From Zopfochytrium polystomum (taxonomy: Eukaryota > Chytridiomycota > Chytridiomycetes > Chytridiales > Chytridiaceae): a stretch of 64,000 bases of DNA. Positions within the stretch are counted from its first letter, which is position 1. Every line of letters begins with the position of its first letter. The DNA lies in assembly GCA_025765615.1 (NCBI GenBank), contig JAIVFJ010000092.1:186001-250000 (forward strand), in the 5' to 3' direction. The position numbers were made by a program, and so were the translations under genes. The notes beneath the pieces were generated by a model that saw nothing but the letters and a program-made list of their open reading frames with translations, was not told the DNA's origin and did no database searches. Shown in pieces: positions 22,176-34,304 of this stretch.

Positions 22176-25100
22176 ATGGTGCGCATCTACCTGCGGTACG
22201 AGCCCGACACCGCGGCCGGCAGCGGGGTGTTTGGCGTGATTGCGTCGTACGCCGGGAACGTGGCGTACGACGCGACGGGGCGGTGCGCGGTCGTGCCCTG
22301 TCTGGAGGACGTGGCCGTGTGGGATTTGCGGCGGGGCGTGCTGGTGAGTTTTTCTTTATTCCCCGCTTTTGTTGTGTTGGGTGTTTAGGTGTGGGCTGTG
22401 TGTGTGCGTGTGTGTTTGCATGCGGTCACTGATTCCTGCGCAAAAAAAAGGTCACTAAATGGCACGACGCGGAGAATCGCGCAGAGGTGACGTGCATCGC
22501 GAGGTCGCCGAATAAGAGGGATTTTGCCGTCGGGTGCGTATTCTTTCTTTCCTCACTTTTTTCACTTTTGTAGTATTGTTGTTCTTCCTCGTTTCATTCT
22601 CTCATTCCCCAACTCTGTTTTCAATCCTCCAATTGAAAAAAAAAACCCCCCAACCACCACCCATTAGCTACTCCGACGGCTCGGTGCGGCTCTGGAACTA
22701 CGAGACGGGCGCGTCGACGACGACCTTTACGGGCCACAAGACGGCCGTGACGGCGCTCGCGTTCGACCGCGCAGGGTACCGCCTGGCGTCCGGCGCGCGC
22801 GACACGGACGTGGTCGTGTGGGACGTGCTGGCCGAGTCCGGATTGTTCCGGCTGCGCGGGCACAAGGACCAGGTGACGGCGCTGCGGTTCTTGGACACGG
22901 TCGTCCCGGCGGTGGTCGGCAGCGGGGAGGAGGAGGACGAAAATGACGAGGAGGAGGACGACGGCGGCGGCGACGAGGAAAAGGACGAAGAGAACCGGGG
23001 CCGGGAGAACGGCGATGGGCGCGGGGGCCGCCGGCGGACGCGACGTCGGCCGCTGGTGGTGGTGGTGGACCACCTGGTGTCGGCGTCCAAGGACACGACG
23101 GTGCGGTTCTGGGACCTGGCGACGCGGCACTGCGTCGAGACGGTGATTGCGCACCGCGGCGAGGTGTGTTCGCTGGAGGTGCTTGGGCGCGAGCCGGGCG
23201 TGGTGCGTAGCGGCGGCGGCGGCGCGCCGGCGGCGGAGCGGGCGGGCCGCGCGGCAACGTTGGTGACGGGCGGGTCGGAGGGTGAGCTGCGTGTGTGGCG
23301 GCTGGATTTGGAGCTGCTGGCGTCGAAGCTGGAGTCGGGGGACGGGTCGGTGCTGAGCGGGTGGAGCTCGGGGAAGGACGTGGACGCCAAGGCCGACGGT
23401 GCGGCGGCGGCGGCGGCGGGATCCGTTGTCCCGCTCCAGCCGCGCGCCATGACTTCGTACGGCGTGCTGGAGAGAGAGCGGACGGACCGGGTCATGCAGA
23501 TCAAGATCCACGAATCGGGCAAGCACATGGTCGTTCAGGTGAAGTGAGCCCCCCCCCCCTTTTTTTTTTGTTCTCATTCAAGTGTTTTAAACAACCAAAA
23601 ATTAACAACAACGACAAACAACAAACTCAATATAAAAACAAACAATAAAAATAATAATACAGGGCAACGACCGGCTGATCGAAGTGTACAAAATCCGCAC
23701 GCCAGAGGAGCTCCGCCGGCGGCTCGCGCGTCTGCGGAACCGGCGGAAGGAGGAGAAAAAAGGAGCAGGCGCCGACGGCTCGGCCGCGCCGGTCGTGCTA
23801 TCCGCGACCGACGAGTTCCCGCGCATCGGCTCGCACCGCTGTGTGACCAAGGTCCGGTCGATCGACCTGTCGCCGGACCTCGGCGGCGGCGCGTCGGACG
23901 CGTTCCAGATCCTTTGCGGGTTGACGTCGAACCAGCTCGAGGTGGCCACGGCCGGCAACAGCGGCAGCGGCGCCGTCGTCGCGGGAGGAGGAGCGGCGGC
24001 GGCGGCGGCGGCGGGGACCGAGGCGGTGGTCCGGCGCACAATGACGTTGGACTACCCCGGCCACCGGCACGACGTGCGCGCGCTCGCGCTCTCGTCCAAC
24101 GACGCGCTCCTCGCGTCCGGGTCGCACGACGCGCTCAAAGTGTGGAGCATGGCGTCGCGGCAGTGCGTGGCGAGCTTCGCGTCCGGGTACGTGCTGTGCG
24201 CGGCGTTTGTGCCGGGCAACAACCACGTCGTGGTCGGCACCAAGGAGGGCGACATTGAGATATTCGACCTGGCCAGCGCCGCGCGGATCGAGACCATCCG
24301 CGGCGCGCACGCCGGGCCCGTCTGGGCGCTGCAGGTTTGGCCCGACCGCAAGGGCGTCACCACCGGGTCGGCCGACCACGACGTCAAGTTTTGGGAGTTT
24401 GCGCTGCGCGAGGTCGCGGACGATGAGGACGGCGACGACGACAACGACGACGAGGGCAAGGGGAAAGGCGCGAGCAAGAAGAAGATCGTCGGCGACGACG
24501 GCGACGGCAACGACGAGGAGAACGACGAGGAGGAGGATGAAGAGGAGGAGCAAAAGCTCGGCAAGCGCGGGGGCGCGCAGCGGCGGGCGGCGACGTCGTC
24601 GTCGACGGCGGGCGGGGCCAAGTCGGCGCGCAAAGCCAGGTCCGCAGCGGCCAAGCGGCGGGTCCTGACGCTGAACCACACGCGCACGCTCAAGCTCGCC
24701 GACGACGTGCTGGCCGTCGCGCACAGCGCGGACTCGAAGCTTTTGGCCGTGTCCCTGCTGGACGCGACGGTCAAGGTGTTTTTCCTGGACACGCTGCAGT
24801 TTTCGCTGTCGCTGTACGGGCACAAGCTGCCGGCGCTGGCGGTCGACTTTTCGACGGACGGCGAGCTGATCGTGACGGCGTCGTCGGACAAGTCGATCAA
24901 GATTTGGGGCACCGAGTTTGGCGACTGCCACCGCAGCTTGCTCGCGCACGCCGACTCGGTCATGGCCGTGCGCTTTGTCGAGGACACGCACTTTTTCGTG
25001 TCGGCCGGCAAGGACGGCGTCGTGAAATACTGGGACGCTGACAAGGTGCTGAGTTTGATATTTCTTTTATTTTCTTTTATTTTCTTTTTTTTCCCTTTTT

Positions 25101-26261
25101 TTGTTCCTTTTTTTTTGTCGGTATGTGGTACTCACCCACACTCCCTCTCCTCGTTTCCCAGTTTGAGCAAATCCTCAAGCTCGAGGGCCATCACGGCGAG
25201 GTGTGGTCGCTCGCCATCGGAAAGCACGGCTCGTTCTTTGTCTCGGGCTCGCACGACCGGTCCATCCGCGTCTGGAGAAAGACGGACGAGCAGGTTTGTT
25301 GTTCAACTTTATTCGTGATGCCCAGGGGGGGGACTTTCCGCCTCCCTTTCGACTCGCCCGCATTCCCACACTCACCCCTTTCACCCTACCTCTTTACGCG
25401 CAGTTTGCCCTGGAAGAAGAAAAGGAGCGGGAGCTGGAGCAACTGTACGACCGCGCCGCGCTGGACGTCTACGACTCCAAATACAACCAGCCGATCGGGT
25501 CCGGCGTCGAGCCGGACCCGAACAAGCCGAACAGCGGCGCCCCCGGCGAGCCGTCCTCGACGACGGCGACGACGGTGCCGACGCTGTCGTCCATGCGGTC
25601 GCACGACCGCGTGCTGTCCGCGCTGTCCGTCTACGAGGAGGACAGCGAGGCGTACGAGCTCCTCCGGACGGGCGCGGACCCGACCGCGACGCGGTCGCCG
25701 TACGTGGTCGCGGCCAACCTATCCTCGCAGCCGCCCGAAGACTACGTCCTCCACGTGCTGTCGCAAGTGCCCGCGGCCGAGCTCGCGACGGCGGTCGCGC
25801 TGCTGCCCTTCGCGTCCGCCATGACGGTGCTCCGGATCGTGGCCGCGCACCTGGAGCGGACGGGCGCGCACGGGTTCCTCGCGGCGCGGGTGGTGCTCGA
25901 GGTCGTCGAGCAGCACCACAAGGCGGTCGTGGCGTCGCGCGCGAGCCGCGAGGTGCTGCAGCGCGTGCGGACGCTGCTGCAGGCGCGGCTGCGGGAGGAG
26001 CGCGAGCGCGTCGGGTTCAATTTGGCCGGGTTGAAGGTCATGAAGCGCGAGTGGGAGGCCGCGCACGCGATGCGGTTCTTCGACGACCAGGTCGCGGGCG
26101 TGCCGGCGCGCGTGGCGGGGTTGAGCGGGAGGGAGCAGGAGGCGCTGAAGAAGAAGGCGGCCGCGTATCGGCGTGCGGAGGCCGTCGGCCCGGGGGTCTT
26201 TGGCGGCAAGAAGAAGGGCGGCGGTGGCAAGCAGACGGCGGAGAAGCGGAAGCGGTCGTGA
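22176..26261 (+). CDS. DIP2: DIP2/UTP12 (WDR3) WD40 protein of the small-subunit processome
   Basis: It acts in the nucleolus as a subunit of the UtpB complex that helps assemble the U3-containing 90S pre-ribosome and process 18S rRNA. Six exons (22176-22343, 22451-22533, 22668-23538, 23663-25045, 25162-25293, 25404-26261) with GT-AG introns join in phase to 1,164 residues, near the usual size. The N-terminus [15 protein letters not shown] then FGVIAS is family-typical. WD40 units fill most of the protein ([54 protein letters not shown]). The C-terminal Utp12 domain, about residues 950-1110, includes [19 protein letters not shown] and [17 protein letters not shown], followed by a basic tail. 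Two acidic inserts (about 170-200 and 626-700) interrupt propeller loops. Codon use is strongly G/C-ending. Confidence 0.96.
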
Positions 26262-27391
26262 AAGCCGACGTTTTTGCTGTTTTTTTTTTCTTCTTTTCTT
26301 TCGTTTCTTCTTTGGCTTGAGGGGCGTTCGCTCGCTCTCTCTCACTCTCTCTCTCGCTCTCTCTCTCATTCGCTGTCTCTCTCCCTCTTTGTTTCTTTCC
26401 GACCATCTTTTTTTTCCTTCAGGTTCTTAAGAGCACGGGTGCTGCTGATGGGGGGATGGGGGAATGCTTGGGGGCCCTTCAATATTAGTGAGGCGCGGGT
26501 GAAGTCGGTAATCTTGTTTGTTTTGTTCGCCGTCGCCCCACCCTGTGCCCGCGGGTGGCTGAGAATTTCAGAAGACTTTCCGAATGGTAAATATTTCTGC
26601 CACTCAAGAAATTCCCCGTCAGAGTGACAGGCAGACAGACAGGCAGACAGACAGACAGACAGACAGGGAACAAAAGCAACCAAAAGACCAACGGACGAAC
26701 GAACGATCGGTGAGCGCAGATGGACCACGCCGACCGAAGTCCTCCCCGTCCCCGCCCCCGCCCCCCCACCCCCAACGCAGGCTCTTTTCGTGAACCCATC
26801 AGGGTGCCGAAGGATCCACCAGCCAGGACAAAGGACGATCACGTCGACCTCGACAGATATGGCAATGGCGGTGTCCGCGGCAGTCGATGCGCCGCAGCGG
26901 CTCCAATCAACGTGGATTATCGCCTGCAACCTGTTCTCCTCGGGAGCGCTGGCCGGCCAGCTTCAATGTTCGTGCCCTGCTGTTTATGGAGGTGTTCTTT
27001 CTCGTGCCTTTCGTAATGATCTGAAATACTGCCCCGCCCAAGACCACGCACTCCACTTCATCCAGAACGACATTCATGTCGTCAATCTTGCGAAAACAGG
27101 CTCCGATGCTGGCCAGTGATGAGACAGCCACCTTCCGCCCTCTCTACCCAGGCGCATTTTGTCTGTGGCTCCAGGCCAGTCCTGTTAACTTTGGTCAATT
27201 TCAACATGCTTAAAAGAAACTTCTGAATATTGGCTGTTCCATTGCTAAAGCTAATGCAAATACTCTCTTTTAAACTGTCTCACTGTCCCAATGCCCTGTT
27301 TTCCAAATCTCCCTCTTCTCTTACTGCCCCCCAATCTAACTTTCATTTTCTTTTTCACAGAATCCGCAATTGATTGTGCCTGTGAAAAACT
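26262..27391. other. Intergenic between DIP2 and the receptor gene
   Basis: A CT tract (26328-26395) follows the DIP2 stop, then a (GACA)n tract (about 26625-26668). From about 27180 the DNA becomes AT-richer. No gene is supported. The composition switches here from the GC-rich to the AT-leaning compartment. Confidence 0.5.
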
Positions 27392-30300
27392 ATGATGAGC
27401 AAAGTGAATTCCTGGACTGTGGTTTTTGAGCTTGGTGATACTGGAAGGAAGATTGAAGTTCCTGCCAGCACCAGCTTTGACGACCTGCACCAGCTTGTGG
27501 CTTCACAATGGAATATCGCTGGTCCCATTGAATTGGTGTATGTGGACTCTGCAACTGGTGGTAAAATGATCCTCGATGTGAAAGATGACCTGGCAAGCCT
27601 GCTTTCTCAGCATTTCAAGTGGAAAGTAAGTTTGCTTCTCATCAGTTGTTCTGCTTTTTTCATTTCTTTCTGAAAAATTATTTTAAGGTGCTTGCTGTTC
27701 CTGTTTCGAACCTACCTGGCATGCCCCACACTGTTCCCACTGCATCTGGAGCAAGCACAACCACAGCTGCTGCTGGTGGTGGTAATGGCACTGTTCCAGT
27801 TGCTAGTGCTCCTGGAGTTACCCACACTACTCCCACTGCTCTGCCTACTGCTGCTGCTGCTGTTGGTGATGGCTTTGATGAGAGCCTTGTGCCGGACAAG
27901 GGTGAGTTGTGCAGTTCAGGAATGATCATCAGAGACTCACCCTTGTTGTTTCAAACTCTCCTTCAGACAAGTGGATGGGGTTGATTCCAAGAGATTGGGA
28001 GTGTGAGACTGGTGTTCAAAGGCATCCTTTCTTTATTAGGTCTGAGCATTGCATGTTTTTTTCCAACAGTCATCTGACCCCTCAAACAGCTACCGCCAGG
28101 CATCAGAAACAGTGTTTGCCAAGGACCTTTTCCATGAAATTGAGAAGGCCTTGTTGAAATCTTTCAGTGGCACTGCTCTTCCCAAAGAGACCAAAATGAG
28201 TGGTCTCCATGCTTTTCGGGATGCAAAGTGCCTTGCTTTTGGCCAGAAGTGGGACATCAACTTCATGTCGGGCTTGTATTACTCTTCAGTTATTATTCTG
28301 CTGTGTTCTGATTCGAGCATGAAGCGGATGCTTGAGGCTGACAAAAAGCTGGACGATTGCTTGTTGGAGGTGAGCTTGTTGATCTGATTTCTGATGTTGC
28401 TAAACGTGGCTGTTAGTGGGAACTTGCACTTCAGATGAAAGAAGAGAGAGGAGTTGACATCCTGCCAGTTCTTCTCTCGGAGCATGTGGCTGCAACTCTT
28501 GACGATGGGAGGAAGGAGTTGTTGGAGAACAAGTTCAGCACTTTTGATTACTCCAAGTTTCCAAAATCACTTCATGCTCATCCTCTGAGCCCTCGGCGCC
28601 ACACTGTATCTGAGACTGTCAAGATGGTGCTGGAGCTGAATGGCCCCTTTGCCCATAGAAAAAGCGATGATGTCCAGAAGTATGCACTTGCATTTTGTGT
28701 TTGTTGTGTTTCTTGAACCTTCCTCACACAACTTTAACTTTGGATGCACAACAGGGTTGTCACCGCTGCAAGGAATGTGTACAGTCGTAGGGAGGCTGAA
28801 AAGAAGACTCTCCATGCAAGTTCAGATATTTCACTCTCCAGATCCAGATTGAATGAATTGGAAACGTGGCTGACTCCCCTGTCTGACATGATGGATGATG
28901 AAAGGCAGGCCCTTCTGAAGAATGTGCTTTCTGGATCCAGGCAGTGGCTCCTCAACAGAGTGTTTCAGTTTCTGTCACCACACAAACCGCCAGCAGCCAG
29001 CACCAATAGGGTGATGTGGTTGAAGGGTGTGGCTGGAGTGGGCAAGTCTGTGATGGCTGCCATGGTCTCCAGAGAGCTGGAGGCTTTTGGAATGCTTGGT
29101 GGCATGTTCTTTTGCAAGCATGACGATGAACGTCGCAACAGTGATCGCAACCTGGTCCTGACCCTGGTTTTCAGTCTTGCAAAGTTCAGCTTTCAGTTTG
29201 GAGAAATTCTTCTTCAAGTCAAGCAAGACAATCCAGATCTTTTGTCCAGACCCGTGTTTGAGATGATGAAGGTGCTGCTTGTTCAGCCACTGCAGAGTGT
29301 TGTTGATGCCAAGCAGCTGGATGTGCCTGTTGTGCTTGTTGTGGATGCCCTGGACGAGTGTGGTGCTGTTGGCAAGAGGAGTGACATTCTGTCGGTGTTT
29401 CTGGAGCTGAACAGGCTGCTTCCTTCAAATGTGAAGATGCTGGTGACTGGACGCCCTGAAGAAGATATATCAAAGGCCTTTGAAGAGATTCCAGTCACTG
29501 AAATTGAGCCAACTGCCGAGGAGAACACTCAAGACCAGATTGAGTACACACAAGCTTTCCTCAAATCCTTGAATGCTGCGCAACCTGTGGTTGATGAGGG
29601 ATCGAAGCTTCTTGTTTCAAAGTCCTCTGGGATTTTTGTCTGGCTTGTGACTGCTTGCACCTACCTGAGGGACTCCCGCACTGAGGTCATCTCTCTTGAC
29701 ACGATCAACGCCCTGCCAGAGGGTGACAAGATGAATGGCCGCATTGATACAATGTATGACAGGATCTTTGCTGGCATTTTAGACTCAGCCAAGTTGAGCC
29801 AGTTGGAGTCTTTGCTTCACACGGTGCTGTCCATCATTGTCCTTTCCTATGAACCGCTCACTGCAGCAGCCATGGTGTCACTACTGGATGGGGAGAGCCC
29901 TGGAAACGTGAAGAGATGCATCCGAATGCTTGATCCTATCCTTGTGATTGATGGCTCCTCCAAGAAGATCAGGATTTTCCACAAGTCTGTGAAGGATTAC
30001 CTAACTGACCCAACGCGATGTGGGCTCTCTGTCAGGATTGAGTTGAGTGATGGTCATGCACGATTTGCAAAACTGTGCATCAGTGCACTGAACAAGAATC
30101 TAAAGTTCAACATGTGTGATCTGCCATTTGACAAATTTCACACTGAGATCCCTGATTTCAATGAAAAAGTCGCAAAAGGGATCCCAGAGCATGTCCAATA
30201 TGCGGTGAAGCACTTCTGGGAGCACTGCTTTGACGCCTCAAGGGAACGCTCCCCAAAGATGATTTCAGTGGAGAATCAGACAACCTCAAACAGTCTCTTG

Positions 30301-32595
30301 GCTGAGTTGCAAGATTTTCTTGAAAATCACGGACATCACTTCATGGAGGCCTGCAGCTTGTTGGACTCACTCAACCTGGTGATTCCTGCCATGACCAAAC
30401 TTCAGACTTTGTTCGATGGTTCTGCAATGAAAAACTTGGAAACGTTGCTGATAGACATGAAAAGAGTTTTGCAAAAGTTTCTCATTCCACTCAAGGCATC
30501 AGCCTTGCAGGTCTATTTCACTGCCATTCCTTTCTCTCCAAGTGGCTGTGAATTTCACAGGAAATTTGGAGGGATGTTGCCAGCGGATTTGCTGTGCCCA
30601 AGAGTTGTCAAGGGGCAGCCGACAGCTTGGTCTGCTTGCATGAATGTCCTTGAGGGACACACTGGTCCTGTCACCTCTGGAGCATTCAGTCCTGATGGGC
30701 AGTTTATTGTGTCTGGAAGTCAGGACGGTACAGTCAGGATTTGGGATGCAACCACTGGCCAGGAGATGCACAAGCTGGAAGGACACTCTCATAATGTCAA
30801 CTCATTCATTGTCGTCTCTGCAGCATTCAGTCCTGATGGGCAGTTTGTTGTGTCTGGAAGTTTTGGCAAGACAGTCAGGATTTGGAATGCATTCACTGGC
30901 CAGGAGATGCACAAGCTGGAGGGACACAATGATATAATCAACTCTGCAGCATTCAGCCCTGATGGGCAGTTTGTTGTGTCTGGAAGTCATGACAAGACAG
31001 TCAGGATTTGGAATGCATCCACTGGCCAGGAGATGCACAAGCTGGAGGGACACAACGAAGTGGTGAATTCTGCAGCATTCAGTCCTGATGGGCAGTTTGT
31101 TGTGTCTGGAAGTTGGGACAAGACAGTCAGGATTTGGAATGCATCCACTGGCCAGGAGATGCACAAGCTGGAGGGACACAATGGTTGGATCAACTCTGCA
31201 GCATTCAGTCCTGATGGGCAGTTTGTTGTGTCTGGAAGTGACGACGGGACAGTCAGGATTTGGAATGCATCCACTGGCGAGGAGATGCACAAGCTGGAAG
31301 GACACACTTATGAGGTCTTCTATGCAGCATTCAGTCCTGATGGGCAGTTTGTTGTGTCTGGAAGTGCTGACAAGACAGTCAGGATTTGGAATGCATCCAC
31401 TGGCCAGGAGATGCACAAGCTGGAGGGACACAACTGTATGGTCCACTCTGCAGCATTCAGTCCTGATGGGCAATTTGTTGTGTCTGGAAGTAAAGACGAT
31501 ACAGTCAGGATTTGGAATGCATCCAGTGGCCAGGAGGTGCACAAGCTGGAGGTACACAACGATGTGGTGAATTCTGCAGCATTCAGTCCTGATGGGCAGT
31601 TTGTTGTGTCTGGAAGTTGGGACAATACAGTCAGGATTTGGAATGCATCCACTGGCCAGGAGATGCACAAGCTGGAAGGACACACTTCTTGGGTCTCCCG
31701 CACAGCATTCAGTCCTGATGGGCAGTTTGTTGTGTCTGGAAGTGCTGACATGACAGTCAGGATTTGGAATGCAACCACTGGCCAGGAGATGAACAATCTG
31801 GTGGGACACAACAATGAGGTGAGGTCTGCAGCATTCAGTCCTGATGGACAGTTTGTTGTGTCTGGAAGTGGCGACAATACAGTCAGGATTTGGAATACAT
31901 CCACTGGCCAGGAGATGCACAAGCTGGAAGGACACACTTCTTGGGTCTTCTGCACAGCATTCAGTCCTGATGGGCAATTTGTTGTGTCTGGAAGTGGCGA
32001 CAAGACAGTCAGAATTTGGAATGCATCCACTGGCCAGGAGATGCACAAGTTGGTGGGACACACCAACTCAGTCCTCTCTGCATCATTCAGTCCTGATGGG
32101 CAATTTGTTGTGTCTGGATGTCGAGACAAGACAGTCTGGATTTGGAAGGCATCCACTGACAGAGCTGATTTAAGCTGGTCTAAGAAGGCAACCAAGGCCC
32201 ACTGGCAGTTGATGCACAAGATTGATGGTTTCTCTTTCACAGTATCTAATGGTTTCAGTGCTGATGGGCAGTCTGTTGTTTTGAGGGACAAGGTTGGAAC
32301 AGCAATTTGGATCGAAATTGCAACTGCTCTCCAATTACAAGAGAATGCTGGTCTTTCTGGAACTGTTTCTTGCAACCAGCAATCGAGTTTTTGTGTTCGT
32401 GATGTGTCAGGGAAGAAACTGCAGGATGGTAAAACTACCTCTGTGTCTATTATGAACAATGGTGTTTGGTTCTCTCCCACCAGCACCAAAGTCCTTTGCT
32501 GGCTTCCTCCTGAATTTCGAGGTGACCAGCAACTCCTCAGCAAACATTCAATTCTTCTCCTTGGTAGTGGCATTTCTACTGTGATTCAGTTTTGA
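27392..32595 (+). CDS. PB1-like/TIR/NACHT/WD40 NLR-type receptor, 1,634 aa
   Basis: Six exons (27392-27625, 27688-27901, 27967-28039, 28090-28369, 28417-28679, 28755-32595) with GT-AG introns of 46-75 nt join without phase conflict. Residues 1-95 form a PB1/ubiquitin-like fold (ELVYVDSATGGK, DVKDDLASLL). A Thr/Ala/Val-rich linker follows. Residues about 168-305 are a TIR domain: HPFFISYRQASE, FRDAKCLAFGQKWDINF, IILLCSD, and LLEWELALQ with Glu267/Glu269 as candidate NADase residues, then ILPVLLSE. The NACHT ATPase has Walker A GVAGVGKS (446-453) and Walker B VLVVDALDECG (548-558). An alpha-helical arm follows, then twelve WD40 repeats (984-1490), one decayed repeat and a unique tail ending STVIQF. 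This is a STAND receptor plan: repeats sense a ligand, NACHT oligomerises, TIR signals or depletes NAD. That function is inferred. Codon use is AT-tolerant, unlike DIP2. Confidence 0.85.
30640..32160 (+). repeat. Twelve near-identical 126-bp WD40 repeats
   Basis: Each 42-codon unit reads roughly HKLEGH-x3-V-x2-AAFSPDGQFVVSGS-x-D-x-TVRIWNASTGQEM. The framework is almost invariant at DNA level. Changes cluster in the residues after GH and on either side of the Asp after SGS. The first unit (GPVTSGAF) and second unit (longer loop) are slightly different. A thirteenth, degraded unit follows. Confidence 0.95.
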
Positions 32596-32805
32596 TTTTG
32601 TTTCTGTTATGGAAAGAGTGGTGGTTTTTATTTATGAGACTTTGGAGGTTGTGGTTGTGGTCCCCTTCAGCTTCAGGGAGTGGCTTGATGACTTGGAGGG
32701 CTGGTTGTGACGTGAGACTGGTCCCAAAATTGCTCTGAAAGCATTGGGATTTTCATGCAAGACCATTAACCTTTAGTTCTTTTAGAGCCTCTTCAATAGA
32801 GACTC

Positions 32806-33183
32806 TTTGTTTCTTTCCAGGCTTTTTCCTTCTGTTTTTGCTGTCCCTTGTTGCTTGTGTACTAGAAAGAGTAAAGTTGCAGCACAAAGTAATGAATGGA
32901 GCCCTTGTTGTGTATGGCTGAAATCAAATTTGAAACTGCACTATCTGGAATCTATTCTTCCACCTGGGAGCACAGTTTTCATGCCTGTGAAGTGTCATGG
33001 CAAAAGCTTCAGAACCGGCAGATTGTTGTGGGAGAAGTTTGGAAGTGTGGTGTTTGGTTCACTTCTTCCACCACCAATATTTCTGGCTGTCTTCCACCTG
33101 AATTTCTCTGTGAATGGCAGCTCCTATCTGAACCTCCCCTTTTCCTCCTTGGCACTGGCAATTGCATTCTTATTGACTTTTGA
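32806..33183 (+). pseudogene. Fragment of a second receptor: C-terminal tail copy
   Basis: The frame around 32896-33183 ends with GVWF, CLPPEF, QLLSE, FLLGTGN and a stop. It parallels the tail of the receptor gene just upstream (GVWF, WLPPEF, QLLSK, LLLGSG). Identity is partial, so the duplication is old. No repeats, NACHT or TIR precede it. It may be a relic of a tandem paralogue lost by unequal crossing-over. Confidence 0.7.
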
Positions 33184-33423
33184 CGGGACTCCTTCTTGTT
33201 GTTAGTGTGTGCTTCTGAGACTACTGCACTATGGTTGGGATGGCTGATGGAATTTTGTTCAAAGTGCTCTCTGGTGATGGATGTTGGAAAAGGAGACTGC
33301 TTTGAAGCCAATGATTTTCCTCACCAAAATCCCTTCAGTAGTTGTGAAACAGAAACAGGAGCTCCTTTCTGAAGGCTCAAAGCACTTCCAATACTGGACA
33401 GACAGGCAGTGCAAGACGCTCCA
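33184..33423 (+). other. Short spacer between the receptor relic and solo LTR
   Basis: No gene seen. It ends with CTCCA, the left copy of the solo-LTR target duplication. Confidence 0.5.
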
Positions 33424-33687
33424 TGTTATGAATCACCCTCTGGGAACCTCTGGAACCTTCTGGAACCTTCTTTGCTTTCCTGACTTGTCTTGTTGTCATT
33501 GGTACCATTGGTATCATTGTATTACTAATTGCTCTTTCTGGAACTTTCTTAGAGTCTTGACAAGGAAGACTCTCAAAAGGTATAAAAGGGGGATGGGGGA
33601 TCCCTCAAGTGAATTATTGTTTCCAATAGAATCATCACTCCTTCCAGTTCCTTGTCTGCCTTGTCCTGTCCTGCCATGTTCCTGACA
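33424..33687 (+). repeat. Solo gypsy LTR with CTCCA target duplication
   Basis: It runs from TGTTATGAATCACC to CATGTTCCTGACA, flanked on both sides by CTCCA (33419-33423 and 33688-33692). Internal recombination between two LTRs would leave exactly this. It keeps a GAA/TTC array (33453-33470) and a TATA-like GGTATAAAAGGGGG. Confidence 0.95.
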
Positions 33688-34304
33688 CTCCAGCGGTGGT
33701 TTCCCATCTGTCTGTGCCTGCACATGGATCACCCATGTCAATTGGAAGTGCAAAAAACGGATGGAAAATGGATATTGGAAGCAGGAAGCATCAGTACCAA
33801 AATGACTTTCAAATGAATTTCTCATTCATTGTTGAAAATTGCAACAATTCTGGAAAATCGTTCAGGAAATCAAACCAGCTCGTTTTCGCAAATGCGTGTT
33901 CAAACATCCTTGCAACTGCGAATTTTCGATAAGCTGTGTGAGTTTTTTCGTTTGGAAGCTGAACTCCAAGCCCAGCTCTCTGCTGTCATCCGCCTTGGAA
34001 GCATTGCTCTCTGTCTGGCCCACAGCCGCATGATCACATGGATGCCTTGATTTGACCCAATCCATCCCCATTCCATCCCTGCTTGCCAAGATCACAATGC
34101 CTTGCAGCAATTTCACCACTGCCAGATCTGGACCCATCACTTCGCCAAGGCTTTGCAGCTGCAATCCGTTTCGCTATTTTTGTCGCAATCGCGACCTTTA
34201 ACCGCATACTCAACTTCACAATCACGTCCACCATCAGTTTCACTTCCTTCCAACCACAACCTTCAGTCATGACCTCAGCGCTGGAACAAAAAAAATAAAA
34301 AAAG
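33688..34304. other. Unassigned AT-leaning DNA
   Basis: A few short open frames but no recognised domain and no consistent codon bias. It ends in an A-rich run next to the partial copia LTR. Confidence 0.45.

Noticed and set aside
22621..23577. Long minus-strand frames opposite DIP2
   Set aside because: They are antisense shadows of a strongly codon-biased gene; the plus-strand WD40 frame is clearly real.
26622..26670. CRISPR-like or regulatory repeat (GACA tract)
   Set aside because: A plain microsatellite without spacers.
27892..28095. Direct splice from exon 2 to an acceptor at 28069
   Set aside because: Phase fails or gives an early stop; using a 73-nt exon (27967-28039) and the acceptor at 28089 keeps the frame and yields the TIR FISYR strand.
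30802..32573. Long minus-strand repeat proteins opposite the WD40 array
   Set aside because: Periodic antisense translation of the 126-bp repeats.
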